A stretch of DNA of 42,537 nucleotides from Candidatus Avimonas merdigallinarum (GCA_904377855.1 CAJFGS010000001.1:1-42537), one strand, 5' to 3'; shown: positions 23,864 through 32,771, numbered from the stretch's first letter. Notes: a model not told the origin generated them from the sequence alone. Program-made: numbers and translations.

Positions 23864-24691
23864 TCAGTAAACCAGTGGGAAATAATGCACCGCAATATAC
23901 ATCAGCGGCACCGCCAGCAGCAGGGAATCGAACCGGTCCATGATCCCGCCATGCCCCGGCATGACGTGGCCGAAATCCTTCACCTGGCACTGCCGTTTGA
24001 TAATGGAAGCGAACAAATCACCCATGACCGACAGCGGCGCGCATATCAGCGAGAGCAGCGCCACCTGCCAAAGATTAACCGTTCCTCCGTGCGAATTCAG
24101 CCAAAGGATCTGGTACAGCCAGGCGGCCAGCAACGAACTGCCGACCGAAACGACAATGCCGCCAACCAGCCCCTCCACCGTCTTTTTGGGGCTGATGCTG
24201 GGGCAGAGCTTATGCTTGCCAAGGAAAGTGCCGACGAAGTAAGCGCCCATATCGCACATCCAGGGCATGATAAGCCCCAGGAAAACATAAAACACCCCGT
24301 CCCGCTCACTGAAGCCGCGGAGATAGGCCAGGCAGGAAAAGGCGATGGGGAAAATCAGGGACATGCAGAAGGCGAAAGCCGTGTGCTCCACTTTCAGGGA
24401 ATCATGGTAGACAATCTGCAGGAGGACAAGCGCCCCCACATAGCAAAGCAGAAGCAGAAAGGCCGGCGTCCGGCTTTGCCCCAGCATAAAGAAGGGGGTG
24501 CAGGCCGCAAACACGATCGATACTGCCAGCACGCCGCGGTGGGTGACATGGTGGGTCGTAACGAGCAGCTCGTACATCGCCATGGCGCAGATCACCGCCA
24601 TGGCAAAATTCAATACAACGGGCGGCAGGAACAGCAGGACGACAAAGATAAGCGCCCCGCCGACAATGCCGGTTAAAATTCTGGATTTCAC
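23864..24691 (-). CDS. cdsA: Phosphatidate cytidylyltransferase
   Basis: The 275-residue integral membrane enzyme makes CDP-diacylglycerol from CTP and phosphatidic acid for phospholipid synthesis. It is highly hydrophobic with about eight membrane segments and carries the family signature near the C-terminus (VKDFGHVMPGHGGIMDRFDS) plus SPKKTVEGLVGG. GTG at 24691 is preferred because it follows AGAGGAGG and gives the usual length; the longer frame would run into uppS. Undecaprenyl and phospholipid precursors are made by adjacent genes, giving an envelope-lipid module. Confidence 0.95.
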   Translation of the reverse strand: MKSRILTGIVGGALIFVVLLFLPPVVLNFAMAVICAMAMYELLVTTHHVTHRGVLAVSIVFAACTPFFMLGQSRTPAFLLLLCYVGALVLLQIVYHDSLKVEHTAFAFCMSLIFPIAFSCLAYLRGFSERDGVFYVFLGLIMPWMCDMGAYFVGTFLGKHKLCPSISPKKTVEGLVGGIVVSVGSSLLAAWLYQILWLNSHGGTVNLWQVALLSLICAPLSVMGDLFASIIKRQCQVKDFGHVMPGHGGIMDRFDSLLLAVPLMYIAVHYFPLVY

Positions 24692-24767
24692 CGGGAAACC
24701 GCCTCCTCTGCCGGACAGATCCAAGGATATTGCCGGTTTCCTGGGCAAGATAATCGGCTGTGCAAAT

Positions 24768-25517
24768 TCATACCCCTCCAAAGCGGCGGGACCGCCGCGC
24801 ATATTCCGCCAGGGCCATATCCAGGTCGGCCGGCCTGAAATCCGGCCAAAGGATATCCATAAAAACATATTCCGCATACGCCGACTGCCAAAGCAGGAAA
24901 TTCGACGTGCGGTACTCCCCGCTGGGGCGGAGGATCAGGTCGGGATCCGGCTGACCGGCCGTATACATCCGCGCGGACAGGGCCTGTTCGTCAATGTCGC
25001 CCGGCGGCAGCTTCCCAGCCGCGGCTTCTTCCGCCAGCAGGCGGGCGGCATGGGCGATTTCTTCCCGCCCGCCGTAATTGACGGCGATGTTCAGCGTCAG
25101 TCCCGTTTTGTCCCTGGTTACCTCCTCTGCCTCCCGCATCAAGGCGCGGATATCCGGCGCCAAGGGTTCAAAATTCCCGATAAAGCGGGTGCGGATATTT
25201 TCCGTCTGGAAATCCGCCAGGGATTCCTTCAGGTAGTCCCGCAGGAGGTTCATGATGGCGTCCACTTCCTCCTGCGGCCGTTTCCAGTTTTCCGTGGAAA
25301 AGGCGTACACTGTCAGGTATCGGATCCCCCGTTTTTCACAGTGCTTTACAATCGTCCGGAAGGTCTGCGCGCCGTAGCCGTGCCCTGCCCTCCGGGGCAG
25401 GCCGCGCTTTTTCGCCCAGCGCCCGTTGCCGTCCATGATGATGCCGATGTGCTCCGGCAGGACGGAAGGGAGCTCCGGTTCCGGCGCTTTTTTACGAAAT
25501 AGCGGCAAGCGATTCAC
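24768..25517 (-). CDS. uppS: Undecaprenyl diphosphate synthase (cis-prenyltransferase)
   Basis: The roughly 249-residue enzyme adds isoprene units to farnesyl diphosphate to build the C55 carrier lipid for peptidoglycan. It has HIGIIMDGNGRWAKKRGL (with the catalytic Asp), TVYAFSTENWKRP, LNIAVNYGGR and LILRPSGEYRTSNFLLWQSA, all canonical. The start is not certain: a GTG at 25517 gives the family length, while an upstream TTG at 25559 would add 14 residues without a ribosome-binding site; the GTG itself has only a weak GGA nearby. It sits between frr and cdsA. Confidence 0.93.
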   Translation of the reverse strand: MNRLPLFRKKAPEPELPSVLPEHIGIIMDGNGRWAKKRGLPRRAGHGYGAQTFRTIVKHCEKRGIRYLTVYAFSTENWKRPQEEVDAIMNLLRDYLKESLADFQTENIRTRFIGNFEPLAPDIRALMREAEEVTRDKTGLTLNIAVNYGGREEIAHAARLLAEEAAAGKLPPGDIDEQALSARMYTAGQPDPDLILRPSGEYRTSNFLLWQSAYAEYVFMDILWPDFRPADLDMALAEYARRSRRFGGV

Positions 25518-25622
25518 TCCAAATCTTAATAATACCGGTGAAAAAGGGGCGCGGCACAAGGAAAGGCGGACAAACGCCCGCCTTTTCTCTGCGCGTCCGG
25601 TTGATTCACGGCCTGTGAACCG

Positions 25623-26177
25623 TCAGATTTCCATGATCTCCTTGGACTTTTTCGCGGCGACCCCGTCGATTTCCTTGCAGAAGCGATCCGTCAGGTCCTG
25701 GATCTTCTTTTCCGCGTTTTTGAGATCGTCCTCCGTCAGTTCGGACTTCTTCTTCATTTCCTTGAGCTTATCCATCGCGTCCCGGCGGATCGAACGGACG
25801 GCGACCTTCGCCTCTTCCGCGTATTTTTCCACGCCCTTGACCAGTTCCTTCCGCCGTTCCTCCGTCAGCGGGGGGAAGATCAGCCGGAGGCAGGACCCGT
25901 CGTTCTGCGGGTTAATCCCCACGTCCGAGGTCAAAATCGCCTTTTCAATCGCCTTCAGGCAGCTTTTATCCCAGGGCTGGATCATCAGCGTCCTCGCCTC
26001 CGGGACGGAGACCGCCGCCAGCCCGTTAATCGGTGTGGGGGCTCCGTAATATTCCACCATCACCTTGTCCAGCACCGCCGGGTTCGCGCGGCCGGCACGG
26101 ATAGCGCTGTACTCGCTTACCAGGGCGTTGACCGTTTTATTCATTTTTTCTTCTGCGCGCGCCATAACCTCTTTCAT
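25623..26177 (-). CDS. frr: Ribosome recycling factor
   Basis: The 184-residue protein, with elongation factor G, splits post-termination ribosomes. Its three-helix bundle segments are clear (RAGRANPAVLDKVMVEYYG, MIQPWDKSCLKAIEKAI, IFPPLTEERRKELVK and the C-terminal helix ending KSKEIMEI). Several ATG codons lie at the start; the one at 26177 is preferred because it is 10 bases after AAAGGA and yields the family length. The ATG at 26189 is immediately against the ribosome-binding site and so less likely. Operon position after pyrH is the standard one. Confidence 0.95.
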   Translation of the reverse strand: MKEVMARAEEKMNKTVNALVSEYSAIRAGRANPAVLDKVMVEYYGAPTPINGLAAVSVPEARTLMIQPWDKSCLKAIEKAILTSDVGINPQNDGSCLRLIFPPLTEERRKELVKGVEKYAEEAKVAVRSIRRDAMDKLKEMKKKSELTEDDLKNAEKKIQDLTDRFCKEIDGVAAKKSKEIMEI

Positions 26178-26243
26178 CGCCGTAACCATCCTTTCAAAAC
26201 TATGCTTTGCGTGGTTTCCCGATGCCGTTTGCCGGCTTTCCGC

Positions 26244-26963
26244 TTATTTCACAATCGTCCCGATATTGTCCCCGCAGACAGCGCGGACAATATTGTGCGG
26301 ATCCTCCAGGTTAAAAACCAGGATAGGGATGGCGTTATCCTTGCACAGGGTCGCCGCCGTGGAATCCATCACCTTCAAATCCTTATTCAGCACATCCAAG
26401 TAGGTCAGCTCGTCAAACCGGACTGCGCCGGCGTCCTTCTTCGGGTCCCGGTCGTAAATCCCGTCCACCATGCTGGCCTTCAGCAGGATATCCGCTTCGA
26501 TCTCCGCAGCGCGCAGCGCCGCCGCCGTATCGGTGGAGAAGAAGGGGTTGCCGGTCCCGCAGCCGAAAACGACCACCCGCCCTTTTTCCAGATGGCGCAC
26601 CGCTTTGTTGCGGATATACGGCTCCGCGATCTGGTTCATGGCAATCGCGGTCTGGACCCGCACGACGCAGTCCACCTGCTCCAGAGCGTCCGCCAGCGCC
26701 AGCGCGTTCAGCGTCGTCGCCAGCATCCCCATGTGATCCGCCCGGGTGCGGTCCATCTGCCCGCTGGAGCGGCCGCGCCAGAAGTTGCCGCCGCCGACGA
26801 CAATCCCGATTTCGGTGCCGGCGTCCGCGCAGGTTTTAATTTCCCGGCAGATGTTCAGCACCGTATCAAAATCCAAACCGAAACGGCCCTCTCCTGCCAG
26901 AGCCTCCCCGCTCAGCTTCAAAAGGACACGCTTGTATTTTGGCTGCATTGTTTCCACGTCCAT
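26244..26963 (-). CDS. pyrH: Uridylate kinase
   Basis: The 239-residue hexameric kinase phosphorylates UMP to UDP and is allosterically controlled by GTP and UTP. It has the amino-acid-kinase start [25 protein letters not shown] and [20 protein letters not shown]. Two starts are possible, the ATG at 26963 and a second at 26948 that gives the common [18 protein letters not shown]-terminus; neither has a strong ribosome-binding site, and the second may be the true start. It is first in the pyrH-frr-uppS-cdsA-ispC-rseP-ispG-polC string. The usual upstream pair rpsB-tsf is not here; an RNA methyltransferase gene lies upstream instead. Confidence 0.95.
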   Translation of the reverse strand: MDVETMQPKYKRVLLKLSGEALAGEGRFGLDFDTVLNICREIKTCADAGTEIGIVVGGGNFWRGRSSGQMDRTRADHMGMLATTLNALALADALEQVDCVVRVQTAIAMNQIAEPYIRNKAVRHLEKGRVVVFGCGTGNPFFSTDTAAALRAAEIEADILLKASMVDGIYDRDPKKDAGAVRFDELTYLDVLNKDLKVMDSTAATLCKDNAIPILVFNLEDPHNIVRAVCGDNIGTIVK

Positions 26964-26995
26964 TCTTCCATTCTAAGGTAATTATGTTCTGTATT

Positions 26996-27024
26996 ATTTT
27001 ACTATATTCACCCCGCAGTGTAAA
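26996..27024 (-). promoter_or_regulatory. Promoter of the pyrH operon
   Basis: On the minus strand TTTACA (27019-27024) and TAAAAT (26996-27001) are spaced by 17 bases, about 35 bases before the first pyrH ATG. It probably drives the eight-gene string down to polC; no internal terminator is apparent before the his promoter. The 218 bases between this promoter and the methyltransferase stop are GC-rich and hold that gene's terminator. Confidence 0.7.
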
Positions 27025-27183
27025 GCCCGGGATTCGCCTAAAATGTAAATTTTTATCCAGCGGCCTGCCCGTCCCTTTTCCGCGCCGCCGGCAGGGAAGC
27101 CTCTGCCGGAAGGCGCGGCAGGCCTTGTCCCGGGCTCTCCGCCTTGCCCTGTACGCGCCGGTTTCCCCCGCCGCCCGGCGGGC

Positions 27184-27223
27184 AAAGGAAAGGCCCCCTC
27201 GACGGATTTGCCGTGAGAAGGCC
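27184..27223 (-). terminator. Probable terminator of the methyltransferase gene
   Basis: Minus-strand sequence folds GGCCTTCTCACGG (27211-27223) against CCGTCGAGGGGGCC (27192-27205), an imperfect stem with a CAAAT loop, followed by TTTCCTTT. It begins 19 bases past the stop codon. Confidence 0.6.
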
Positions 27224-27241
27224 CTCCCTTTTCCGGGGATC

Positions 27242-28381
27242 TCATGCCCGGAAGTACATATACAGCTGGCATTTCAGCATCCCGTTATAAAGCTTCCGGC
27301 GCTTGTCCGCCGGGCGGCCGAACAGGGACTCAAACTCTTCGTGCGGGCTGATGATATAGTAACTCCAGCCCTTCTTCGGGACGAACACCTTCCCCATTTC
27401 CCGGTACAGCTGTTCCGCCGCCTGTACGTCCAGCAGCCGCTCCCCGTAGGGTGGGTTGCACAGCACGACGCCTTCCTCCCCTTCCGGGCGGAAGCGGCGC
27501 AGATCCGCCTGTACCGCCGTCAGCCGTTCCCCCACGCCGGCTTTCCGGGTGTTTTCCCTGGCCAGGGCGACCATTTCCGGGGCCAGGTCCCCGCCCCAGA
27601 GCCGGATTTGGTTATCCCGCCGCTCCATTTCCCGTGCGCGGGCGCGCTCCGCTTTCCAGATTTCCGGCGGCACCGCCTTCCAGGAAGAAGCGGCGAATTC
27701 CCGTCGAATCCCGGGGGCAATCCGCATGGCCGACAGGGCCGCCTCTATCAGAAGGGTCCCCGATCCACAGCAGGGGTCGCAGACCATCCCCGCATACCGG
27801 ACGCGGGCCAGATCCGCAATCGCCGCTGCCAGGGTCTCCTTAATCGGCGCGCCGCCGGCATTGGCCCGGTATCCCCGCTTGTGCAGCCCCGGGCCGCTGG
27901 TATCGATAAACAGGGACGCCTCGTCCTTCATCAGCGAAAACTGCACCTGATACAGCGCGCCCGTTTCTTCAAACCAGGAAAGATGATACCGGCTCTTCAG
28001 CCGTTCGACAATGGCTTTTTTTATGATGGACTGGCAGTCCGGGACGCTGTGCAGCGCCGAATTGAGCGACCAGCCCTTTACCGGGAACCGGTCGGATTTC
28101 CCAATCCAGCGCTCCCATGGCAGGGCGCGCACCCCATCAAACAGCTCTTCAAAGGTTCGGGCCGGGAACTGCCCCACCAGAACCTGTATCCGTTCCGCAT
28201 AGCGGGAACAGATATTCGCCCGGGCCAGCATTTCCGGGCCGCCGGAAAAAAGGACCCGCCCATTTTGCGCGTTCACCTGTTCGGCGTCCATACGGCGCAG
28301 TTCGTCCGCCAGGATCCCCTCCACCCCAAAAAGGCAGGGGGCGCAGTACTGGTTCGATTCGATGCGGCTCACCCCTTCCAT
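27242..28381 (-). CDS. THUMP-domain class I RNA methyltransferase (RlmL N-terminal/YpsC type)
   Basis: The 379-residue protein has an N-terminal ferredoxin-like/THUMP RNA-binding region (residues about 1-160), then a SAM-dependent methyltransferase domain with DPCCGSGTLLIEAAL (about 200, SAM loop), GGDLAPEMVALARENTRKAG and the N6/N2-methyltransferase motif CNPPYGERL (about 306). It matches the family that methylates guanine N2 in 23S rRNA (E. coli RlmL N-terminal half, B. subtilis YpsC); the exact base is not evident. Its ATG overlaps the 3' end of the upstream lipoprotein gene by 13 bases and follows AGGA, so the two are cotranscribed. Confidence 0.9.
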   Translation of the reverse strand: MEGVSRIESNQYCAPCLFGVEGILADELRRMDAEQVNAQNGRVLFSGGPEMLARANICSRYAERIQVLVGQFPARTFEELFDGVRALPWERWIGKSDRFPVKGWSLNSALHSVPDCQSIIKKAIVERLKSRYHLSWFEETGALYQVQFSLMKDEASLFIDTSGPGLHKRGYRANAGGAPIKETLAAAIADLARVRYAGMVCDPCCGSGTLLIEAALSAMRIAPGIRREFAASSWKAVPPEIWKAERARAREMERRDNQIRLWGGDLAPEMVALARENTRKAGVGERLTAVQADLRRFRPEGEEGVVLCNPPYGERLLDVQAAEQLYREMGKVFVPKKGWSYYIISPHEEFESLFGRPADKRRKLYNGMLKCQLYMYFRA

Positions 28382-29400
28382 TCGTTATCCTGCAATGCAA
28401 ACTCCATCTCGGTCACGGCCGGCTCTTCCCCTGCCTGCCGCAGGGCAACGGCGAAGGCCATGCGCTGGCTGCCGATGTAGGAGTACCAATCGATCCCCAG
28501 GGCGGCTTCCCCCGCTCCCAGTTCCCGGTTCCCGGAAAGATAAACCGCTGCTGCCCGGCTGTCCTCCACGGCCAAGCCGTAAGAGGACTCCAGATAGGCG
28601 GTGAGGGACGCCCGTTCCACGTCCGTGAGATGAATCAGCCGGCCGGTATCCAGCCATACGGTCGAGGGGCGCTCCGCCATCCCGTCCAGCGCCCGGGAAA
28701 AGGCCCGCTTGTACACCTCCACTCTTCCCCCTTCCAGGGCGGGAGGCTCGCTGAGCGAACGGGACAGGTTATAATCGTTTAAAATCTCTTCCATGAACTG
28801 CTCGCCGGTCATCCCCAGCGTATCCGTTTCCTTTTCAAACATCACATAAAAAGGGCGGCCCTGGTATTGATAAAGGTAGGCGTTTTCAAAACCGACGACC
28901 GCCGTTTCCAGCGTGGGGCCAAAGCGGTCCAGCAGTTCCCGGTAGGTCATGTCCGGCGTCACGGAAAGGATGTTTTCCGTTTCCACCTCGGCGGTATGCG
29001 CGGTCTCCGAAACCAGGCGGCCGTACAGCAGGCGGACGGTTTCTTCGTTATCCCTGTCCAGCGTATATTCCTGCCCGTTCAGACGCAGCCGATCGTCCCA
29101 GCATTCCCCAAAAAGGAAGTCCCCGTACATGGTGGACATGGCGAAGGTGATCCCCTTTCCCTCGCTGTCCGCGGCTTTGGTCCGCTCCATCGACTCAAAA
29201 AGGGTGGTAACTGAGCTGATGATCGAGGGATCACGGCTGAACACCGTTTCCCCCGTCTCGTTATCGGTTGCGTACATGACCAGGGGATTCAGCAGGTTGA
29301 CGTCCATCCCCAGATTGTTTTCCTTTTCTTTTTGGCAGCCGCCGAGCAGCAGGACGCCGGCAACGGCAAAAAAAGAAAGGCATCGTTTCCACACGGGCAT
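28369..29400 (-). CDS. Predicted lipoprotein of unknown function
   Basis: The 343-residue protein has a lipoprotein signal peptide: positive start MPVWKRC, hydrophobic core FFAVAGVLLLGG and lipobox LLGGC (Cys about residue 22), so it should be anchored to the outer face of the membrane. The rest is acidic and soluble-looking; I recognise no domain. Segments such as FGPTLETAVVGFENAYLYQY and SRDPSIISSVTTLFESM hint at two alpha/beta subdomains. ATG 29400 follows GAGG; an upstream in-frame start would add 25 residues and hide the signal peptide. It precedes and overlaps an RNA methyltransferase gene, which says little about its job. Confidence 0.75.
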   Translation of the reverse strand: MPVWKRCLSFFAVAGVLLLGGCQKEKENNLGMDVNLLNPLVMYATDNETGETVFSRDPSIISSVTTLFESMERTKAADSEGKGITFAMSTMYGDFLFGECWDDRLRLNGQEYTLDRDNEETVRLLYGRLVSETAHTAEVETENILSVTPDMTYRELLDRFGPTLETAVVGFENAYLYQYQGRPFYVMFEKETDTLGMTGEQFMEEILNDYNLSRSLSEPPALEGGRVEVYKRAFSRALDGMAERPSTVWLDTGRLIHLTDVERASLTAYLESSYGLAVEDSRAAAVYLSGNRELGAGEAALGIDWYSYIGSQRMAFAVALRQAGEEPAVTEMEFALQDNEWKG

Positions 29401-29460
29401 AAAAGACCTCGTTTCTCTCCCCCTCTCATTGCCGGGAAAAGCGGAACCGGCTTCAAACCA

Positions 29461-29491
29461 TAAAAGGCGGGCCATAGCGAGGTATGGCCCG
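29461..29491 (-). terminator. Intrinsic terminator of hpf
   Basis: Stem CGGGCCATA (29468-29476) with TATGGCCCG (29483-29491) and a six-base loop, followed on the minus strand by CCTTTTA. The stem sequence matches those at 9441 and 34416. Confidence 0.8.
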
Positions 29492-29516
29492 TGCTTTTCC
29501 CGCGTGAGGGAGGAAA

Positions 29517-30038
29517 TTATGCATTCGGCTCCAGCAAGCCGTAGTCGCCGTCCCGGCGGGCATACACCACGTTGATTTCGTTGGTGTCCATATTCCGGAA
29601 CATATAGAACTGGTGGCCCAGCATATTCATCTGCAAAATGGCTTCTTCCACATCCATGGGCTTAACCGGGAATTTCTTGGAACGCACCACCCGGAATTCT
29701 TGTTCTTCCGCTTCGCCGTCCGGCACAAAGCCGGCAAACGCATCGTCGCGAAGCCGCTTTTCCAGCCGCGTCTTGTTGCGGCGGATCTGGCGGAACAGGA
29801 CGTCGACCAGCTTATCGACGACCTCGTTCGCTTCTGCCGCCGCATCCTCCGCCCGGAACAGGAGGCCGTTATGCCGAATGGTTATCTCAACGCGCTGGAG
29901 GTTCCGCTCCTGAGTAACGGTTACCTCCGCTGCCGCGTCGGAATCAAAAAATTTGTCCAGCTTTGACAGCTTCTTTTCCGTGCGCTCGGTAAAAGACTGG
30001 GTGATGGGAACTTTTCTTCCAGCGATGGTAATCTTCAT
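29517..30038 (-). CDS. hpf: Long-form ribosome hibernation promoting factor
   Basis: The 173-residue protein binds the decoding region of the 30S subunit and drives ribosome dimerisation in stationary phase. The N-terminal HPF/RaiA domain (MKITIAGRKVPITQSFTER... about 1-100) is followed by a variable linker and the C-terminal dimerisation domain (KKFPVKPMDVEEAILQMNML, HQFYMFRNMDTNEINVVYAR), which defines the long form found in Firmicutes. The gene is monocistronic, with its own promoter region and terminator. Confidence 0.95.
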   Translation of the reverse strand: MKITIAGRKVPITQSFTERTEKKLSKLDKFFDSDAAAEVTVTQERNLQRVEITIRHNGLLFRAEDAAAEANEVVDKLVDVLFRQIRRNKTRLEKRLRDDAFAGFVPDGEAEEQEFRVVRSKKFPVKPMDVEEAILQMNMLGHQFYMFRNMDTNEINVVYARRDGDYGLLEPNA

Positions 30039-30059
30039 GAAATCAACTCCCTATCTTTG

Positions 30060-30094
30060 GTCCCTCACGGAAGGGACTTTCTATAAGTATTATA
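30060..30094 (-). promoter_or_regulatory. hpf promoter (-10 box) and leader hairpin
   Basis: A perfect TATAAT (30089-30094 on the minus strand) lies about 50 bases before the hpf ATG; the -35 region is weak (TTTTAT at 17 bases). The leader has a stable hairpin GTCCCT/AGGGAC (30060-30077). The weak -35 box suggests an activator or alternative sigma factor, but no specific consensus is evident. Confidence 0.45.
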
Positions 30095-30188
30095 CCAAAA
30101 GGCTGGAAGAAATAAAAGGCATTTCTATGAATACTTTGTAATCTTTCTAAAAATTATCCTTAAAATTTTTTGATATTCCGCGAAAGAT

Positions 30189-31031
30189 TCACAGTACGCA
30201 GGAAGCGTGCCGGGTCACATGGCAGCCGACGTTCACCGCAACCGGCAGCCCGGCGATATGGGTGGGATAGGTCTCAATCGCCACCTTCAGCGCCGTTGTG
30301 ACGCCGCCGAACCCCTGAGGGCCTACTCCCAGCGCGTTTACCCGCTCCAGCGCTTCCGCCTCCATTTCCCGGTAGAAAGAGTCCGCATGGGGCTCGTCCA
30401 GCGGGCGGCAGAGCGCTTTTTTGGCCAGCAGCGCGCAGAGTTCAAAATCCCCGCCGATCCCTACGCCGAGCACCATGGGCGGGCAGGGGTTGCTGCCGGC
30501 CATCTGCGCCGTTTCCACAATAAACTGCAGGATCTCCTCCCGCCCGGCCGCCGGGGTAAACATCTTCATTTTGCTCATATTCTCGCTGCCGAAGCCCTTG
30601 GGGGCCACCGTCAGCGTGACCTTGTCCCCGGCAGTCAGGAAGGTATGGAGGACGGCGGGGGTATTATCCCCCGTATTCACCCGGCGGAGCGGATCGCCGA
30701 CCACCGAGCAGCGGAGCAGCCCTTCGGTATAGCCGCGGGATACGCCGCGGTCCACCGCCTCCCGGAGGAGGCCGCCGGTCAGATGCACCTCCTGGCCCAC
30801 CTGAGCAAAAACGACCGCCATGCCGGTATCCTGGCACACAGGGAGACGCAGGGCTTCCGCTGCGTCGATATTCCGCCGCAGATCCCCCATAATCCCTTTG
30901 GGCAGGGGATCGGTCTCCCGTTCCTCCGCCGCGCACACCGCCCGGCAGACGTCCGCCGGCAGATGGCGGTTGGCCTCTATGCACAGAGCGCGCACCGCTT
31001 CCTCAATCCTATCTACGGAAAGTTCTCTCAC
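30189..31031 (-). CDS. Class I fumarate hydratase (or related hydro-lyase), alpha subunit
   Basis: The 280-residue protein matches the N-terminal/alpha part of [4Fe-4S] class I hydro-lyases (fumarase A/B N-terminus, TtdA). The cluster cysteines appear in LRLPVCQDTG, AGSNPCPPMVLGV and a third near the C-terminus; GFGSENMSKMKMF is also typical. The enzyme adds water to fumarate (or removes it from tartrate) only when paired with a beta subunit. No beta subunit gene lies next to it: the sequence downstream is the hpf promoter and upstream is an amidohydrolase. Translation starts at a GTG (31031). The substrate cannot be told without the beta subunit and wider context. Confidence 0.88.
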   Translation of the reverse strand: MRELSVDRIEEAVRALCIEANRHLPADVCRAVCAAEERETDPLPKGIMGDLRRNIDAAEALRLPVCQDTGMAVVFAQVGQEVHLTGGLLREAVDRGVSRGYTEGLLRCSVVGDPLRRVNTGDNTPAVLHTFLTAGDKVTLTVAPKGFGSENMSKMKMFTPAAGREEILQFIVETAQMAGSNPCPPMVLGVGIGGDFELCALLAKKALCRPLDEPHADSFYREMEAEALERVNALGVGPQGFGGVTTALKVAIETYPTHIAGLPVAVNVGCHVTRHASCVL

Positions 31032-31087
31032 TTCGAATCCGGCCCTTCTTTACGGGAATCCACCCGCTTATTTGGAAAATACGGCGG

Positions 31088-32242
31088 TTATACAATACGG
31101 CGCCCCATAGCGATGACGGCCGCGGGAGATGCGGCGATGGTCAGCGGATCGTCCCGGAAAAGCACCAGATCCGCATCCTTCCCCACCGCGATGGAACCGA
31201 CCCTATCGCTGATCCCGCAGATTCTCGCCGGGGTAATGGTGATTGCCTTCAGCGCCTCTTCATAAGGCAGCCCGCTCTTAACGGCAAGGCCGGCGCAAAG
31301 AGGGAGGTATTGCTCCGGGATGACCGGGTGGTCGGTGATAATGGCGATCTGCTCCACCCCCGCTTTTTTCAGCAGAGCCGGATTTGCCGGGGTCAGATCC
31401 GCCAGCTCCGGCTTGGAGCGGTCGCACAGGAGGGGGCCGCACAGAATTCGCACGCCGTCCTCCGCCATCAGATCGGCCGCCTTATGGGCCTGCGTACCGT
31501 GGATGATGACATAGTCTAAGTCAAACTCCTTGGCAATCCGCTGGGCGGTGAAGATATCGTCCAGCCGGTGGGCATGGAAATGCACCGGCAGTTCCCCCCG
31601 GATCACCGGGAGCAGCGCTTCGCATTTGGCGTCGTAATCCGGCTCGTCCGCCTCCTCGTCCTCCTGCGAGCGGAGCTTGTCCTGGTAGTACCGCAGCGCG
31701 TGGGAAAGCTGCTCCCGGATGATGGCGGTGGTCGCCATGCGGGTCACCGGCGCCTGGCTCTTCCCATGATAGGTGGTCTTGGGGTTCTCCCCCAGCGCCA
31801 TCTTCATAGCGACCGGCGCCTTCAGCACCATTTCTTCGATCCGCCGCCCGTAGGTTTTCATGGCGCAGAGCTGCCCGCCAATCGGGTTGGCGCTGCCCGG
31901 TCCGGTAATCACCGTCGTCACGCCGGCCTCCCTTGCCTCGGCAAAGCAGCGGTCCAGCGGATTGACCGCATCGACAGCCCGCAGGTGAGGGGTGGAGGGA
32001 TCGGTATCCTCATTGCCGTCGTCCCCTTCAAACCCCAGGCCGTCTTCCCACATCCCCATGTGGGTATGCGCGTCCACAAAGCCCGGCAGGAGGATCCCCC
32101 CCTGCGCATCCAGGATTTCCCCGTCGGCTTCCGGAGCCGGCATCGGCCCCACCCCGGCTATCCGCCCATCCCGGATCTGTACGTATCCGTTTTCAATGCA
32201 GGGGCCTTCCATGGTATAGATTTTCGCGTTCAGGATAAGCAT
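31088..32242 (-). CDS. Metal-dependent amidohydrolase (imidazolonepropionase-like)
   Basis: The 384-residue protein has the composite-domain amidohydrolase layout: a small beta domain (LILNAKIYTMEG...), the metal motif GFVDAHTHMG (about 54), later HFHAHRLDD and IIHGTQ histidines, and the catalytic aspartate in IITDHPVIP, then the closing beta domain (GSIAVGKDADLVLFRDDP). It is close to the COG1228 group, which includes imidazolonepropionases and cyclic-amide or dipeptide hydrolases; the substrate is not evident. It precedes the fumarase alpha gene by 56 bases and is probably cotranscribed with it. ATG 32242 follows GGGAGA. No histidine-degradation genes accompany it. Confidence 0.85.
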   Translation of the reverse strand: MLILNAKIYTMEGPCIENGYVQIRDGRIAGVGPMPAPEADGEILDAQGGILLPGFVDAHTHMGMWEDGLGFEGDDGNEDTDPSTPHLRAVDAVNPLDRCFAEAREAGVTTVITGPGSANPIGGQLCAMKTYGRRIEEMVLKAPVAMKMALGENPKTTYHGKSQAPVTRMATTAIIREQLSHALRYYQDKLRSQEDEEADEPDYDAKCEALLPVIRGELPVHFHAHRLDDIFTAQRIAKEFDLDYVIIHGTQAHKAADLMAEDGVRILCGPLLCDRSKPELADLTPANPALLKKAGVEQIAIITDHPVIPEQYLPLCAGLAVKSGLPYEEALKAITITPARICGISDRVGSIAVGKDADLVLFRDDPLTIAASPAAVIAMGRRIV

Positions 32243-32271
32243 GTTTGTTTCTCTCCCGTCCTCTTGCTAAC

Positions 32272-32298
32272 AAAAAAGCGGGGGCATCCCGCCCCCGC
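32272..32298 (-). terminator. Intrinsic terminator of the S1-protein gene
   Basis: Stem GCGGGGGC (32278-32285) with GCCCCCGC (32291-32298), five-base loop, followed on the minus strand by TTTTTT. It ends the sporulation/division cluster. Confidence 0.9.
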
Positions 32299-32342
32299 CG
32301 CTGAACGACCTTTCAGGGAATCCATGCAGAAAATCCGCCGCC

Positions 32343-32771
32343 TTAACGGGAACCGCGGCGGGAGAATCCGCCGTGCTTGCTATCCATAGACCGTTTCAGG
32401 TCGGACATTTTCTCGTCGCTGGCCTGCTTGAACTTGGACATCATATCCTCAAAGCTCGCGGATTCGTTGCGGCTGCTCTGCCATTCAAACCCGCCGGGAC
32501 GGCCGGGAGAAACCGCGCGCCGGCGGCCGACGGCCGGCTCCACCGCCTTTTTCATAGACAAGCTGACCTTGCCGTCCTCACCAATGGAAAGGATCTTTAC
32601 CTTCACCATCTGGTTTTCCGTGACATAGTCCCGGATCTCCTTAACATAGGTCGGTGCCACTTCGGAAATGTGCACCATCCCGGTTTTGCCGCCCGGGAGT
32701 TCCACAAACGCTCCGAATTTTGTAATACCCGTGACCTTTCCTTCCACTACCGCTCCAACTTCCAGCTGCAT
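32343..32771 (-). CDS. S1-domain RNA-binding protein (YabR type)
   Basis: The 142-residue protein has one N-terminal S1 OB-fold (VGAVVEGKVTGITKFGAFVE, KTGMVHISEV, VKVKILSIGEDGKVSLSMKK; residues 1-75) followed by a basic, disordered tail rich in R, S and G (GRRRAVSPGRPGG; RRGSR at the end). Small S1 proteins in this position, next to divIC, are YabR/general-stress-protein-13 type and bind ribosomes or RNA to affect translation. ATG 32771 follows AGGAGG. It closes the mazG-to-divIC string before the terminator at 32272. Confidence 0.9.
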   Translation of the reverse strand: MQLEVGAVVEGKVTGITKFGAFVELPGGKTGMVHISEVAPTYVKEIRDYVTENQMVKVKILSIGEDGKVSLSMKKAVEPAVGRRRAVSPGRPGGFEWQSSRNESASFEDMMSKFKQASDEKMSDLKRSMDSKHGGFSRRGSR

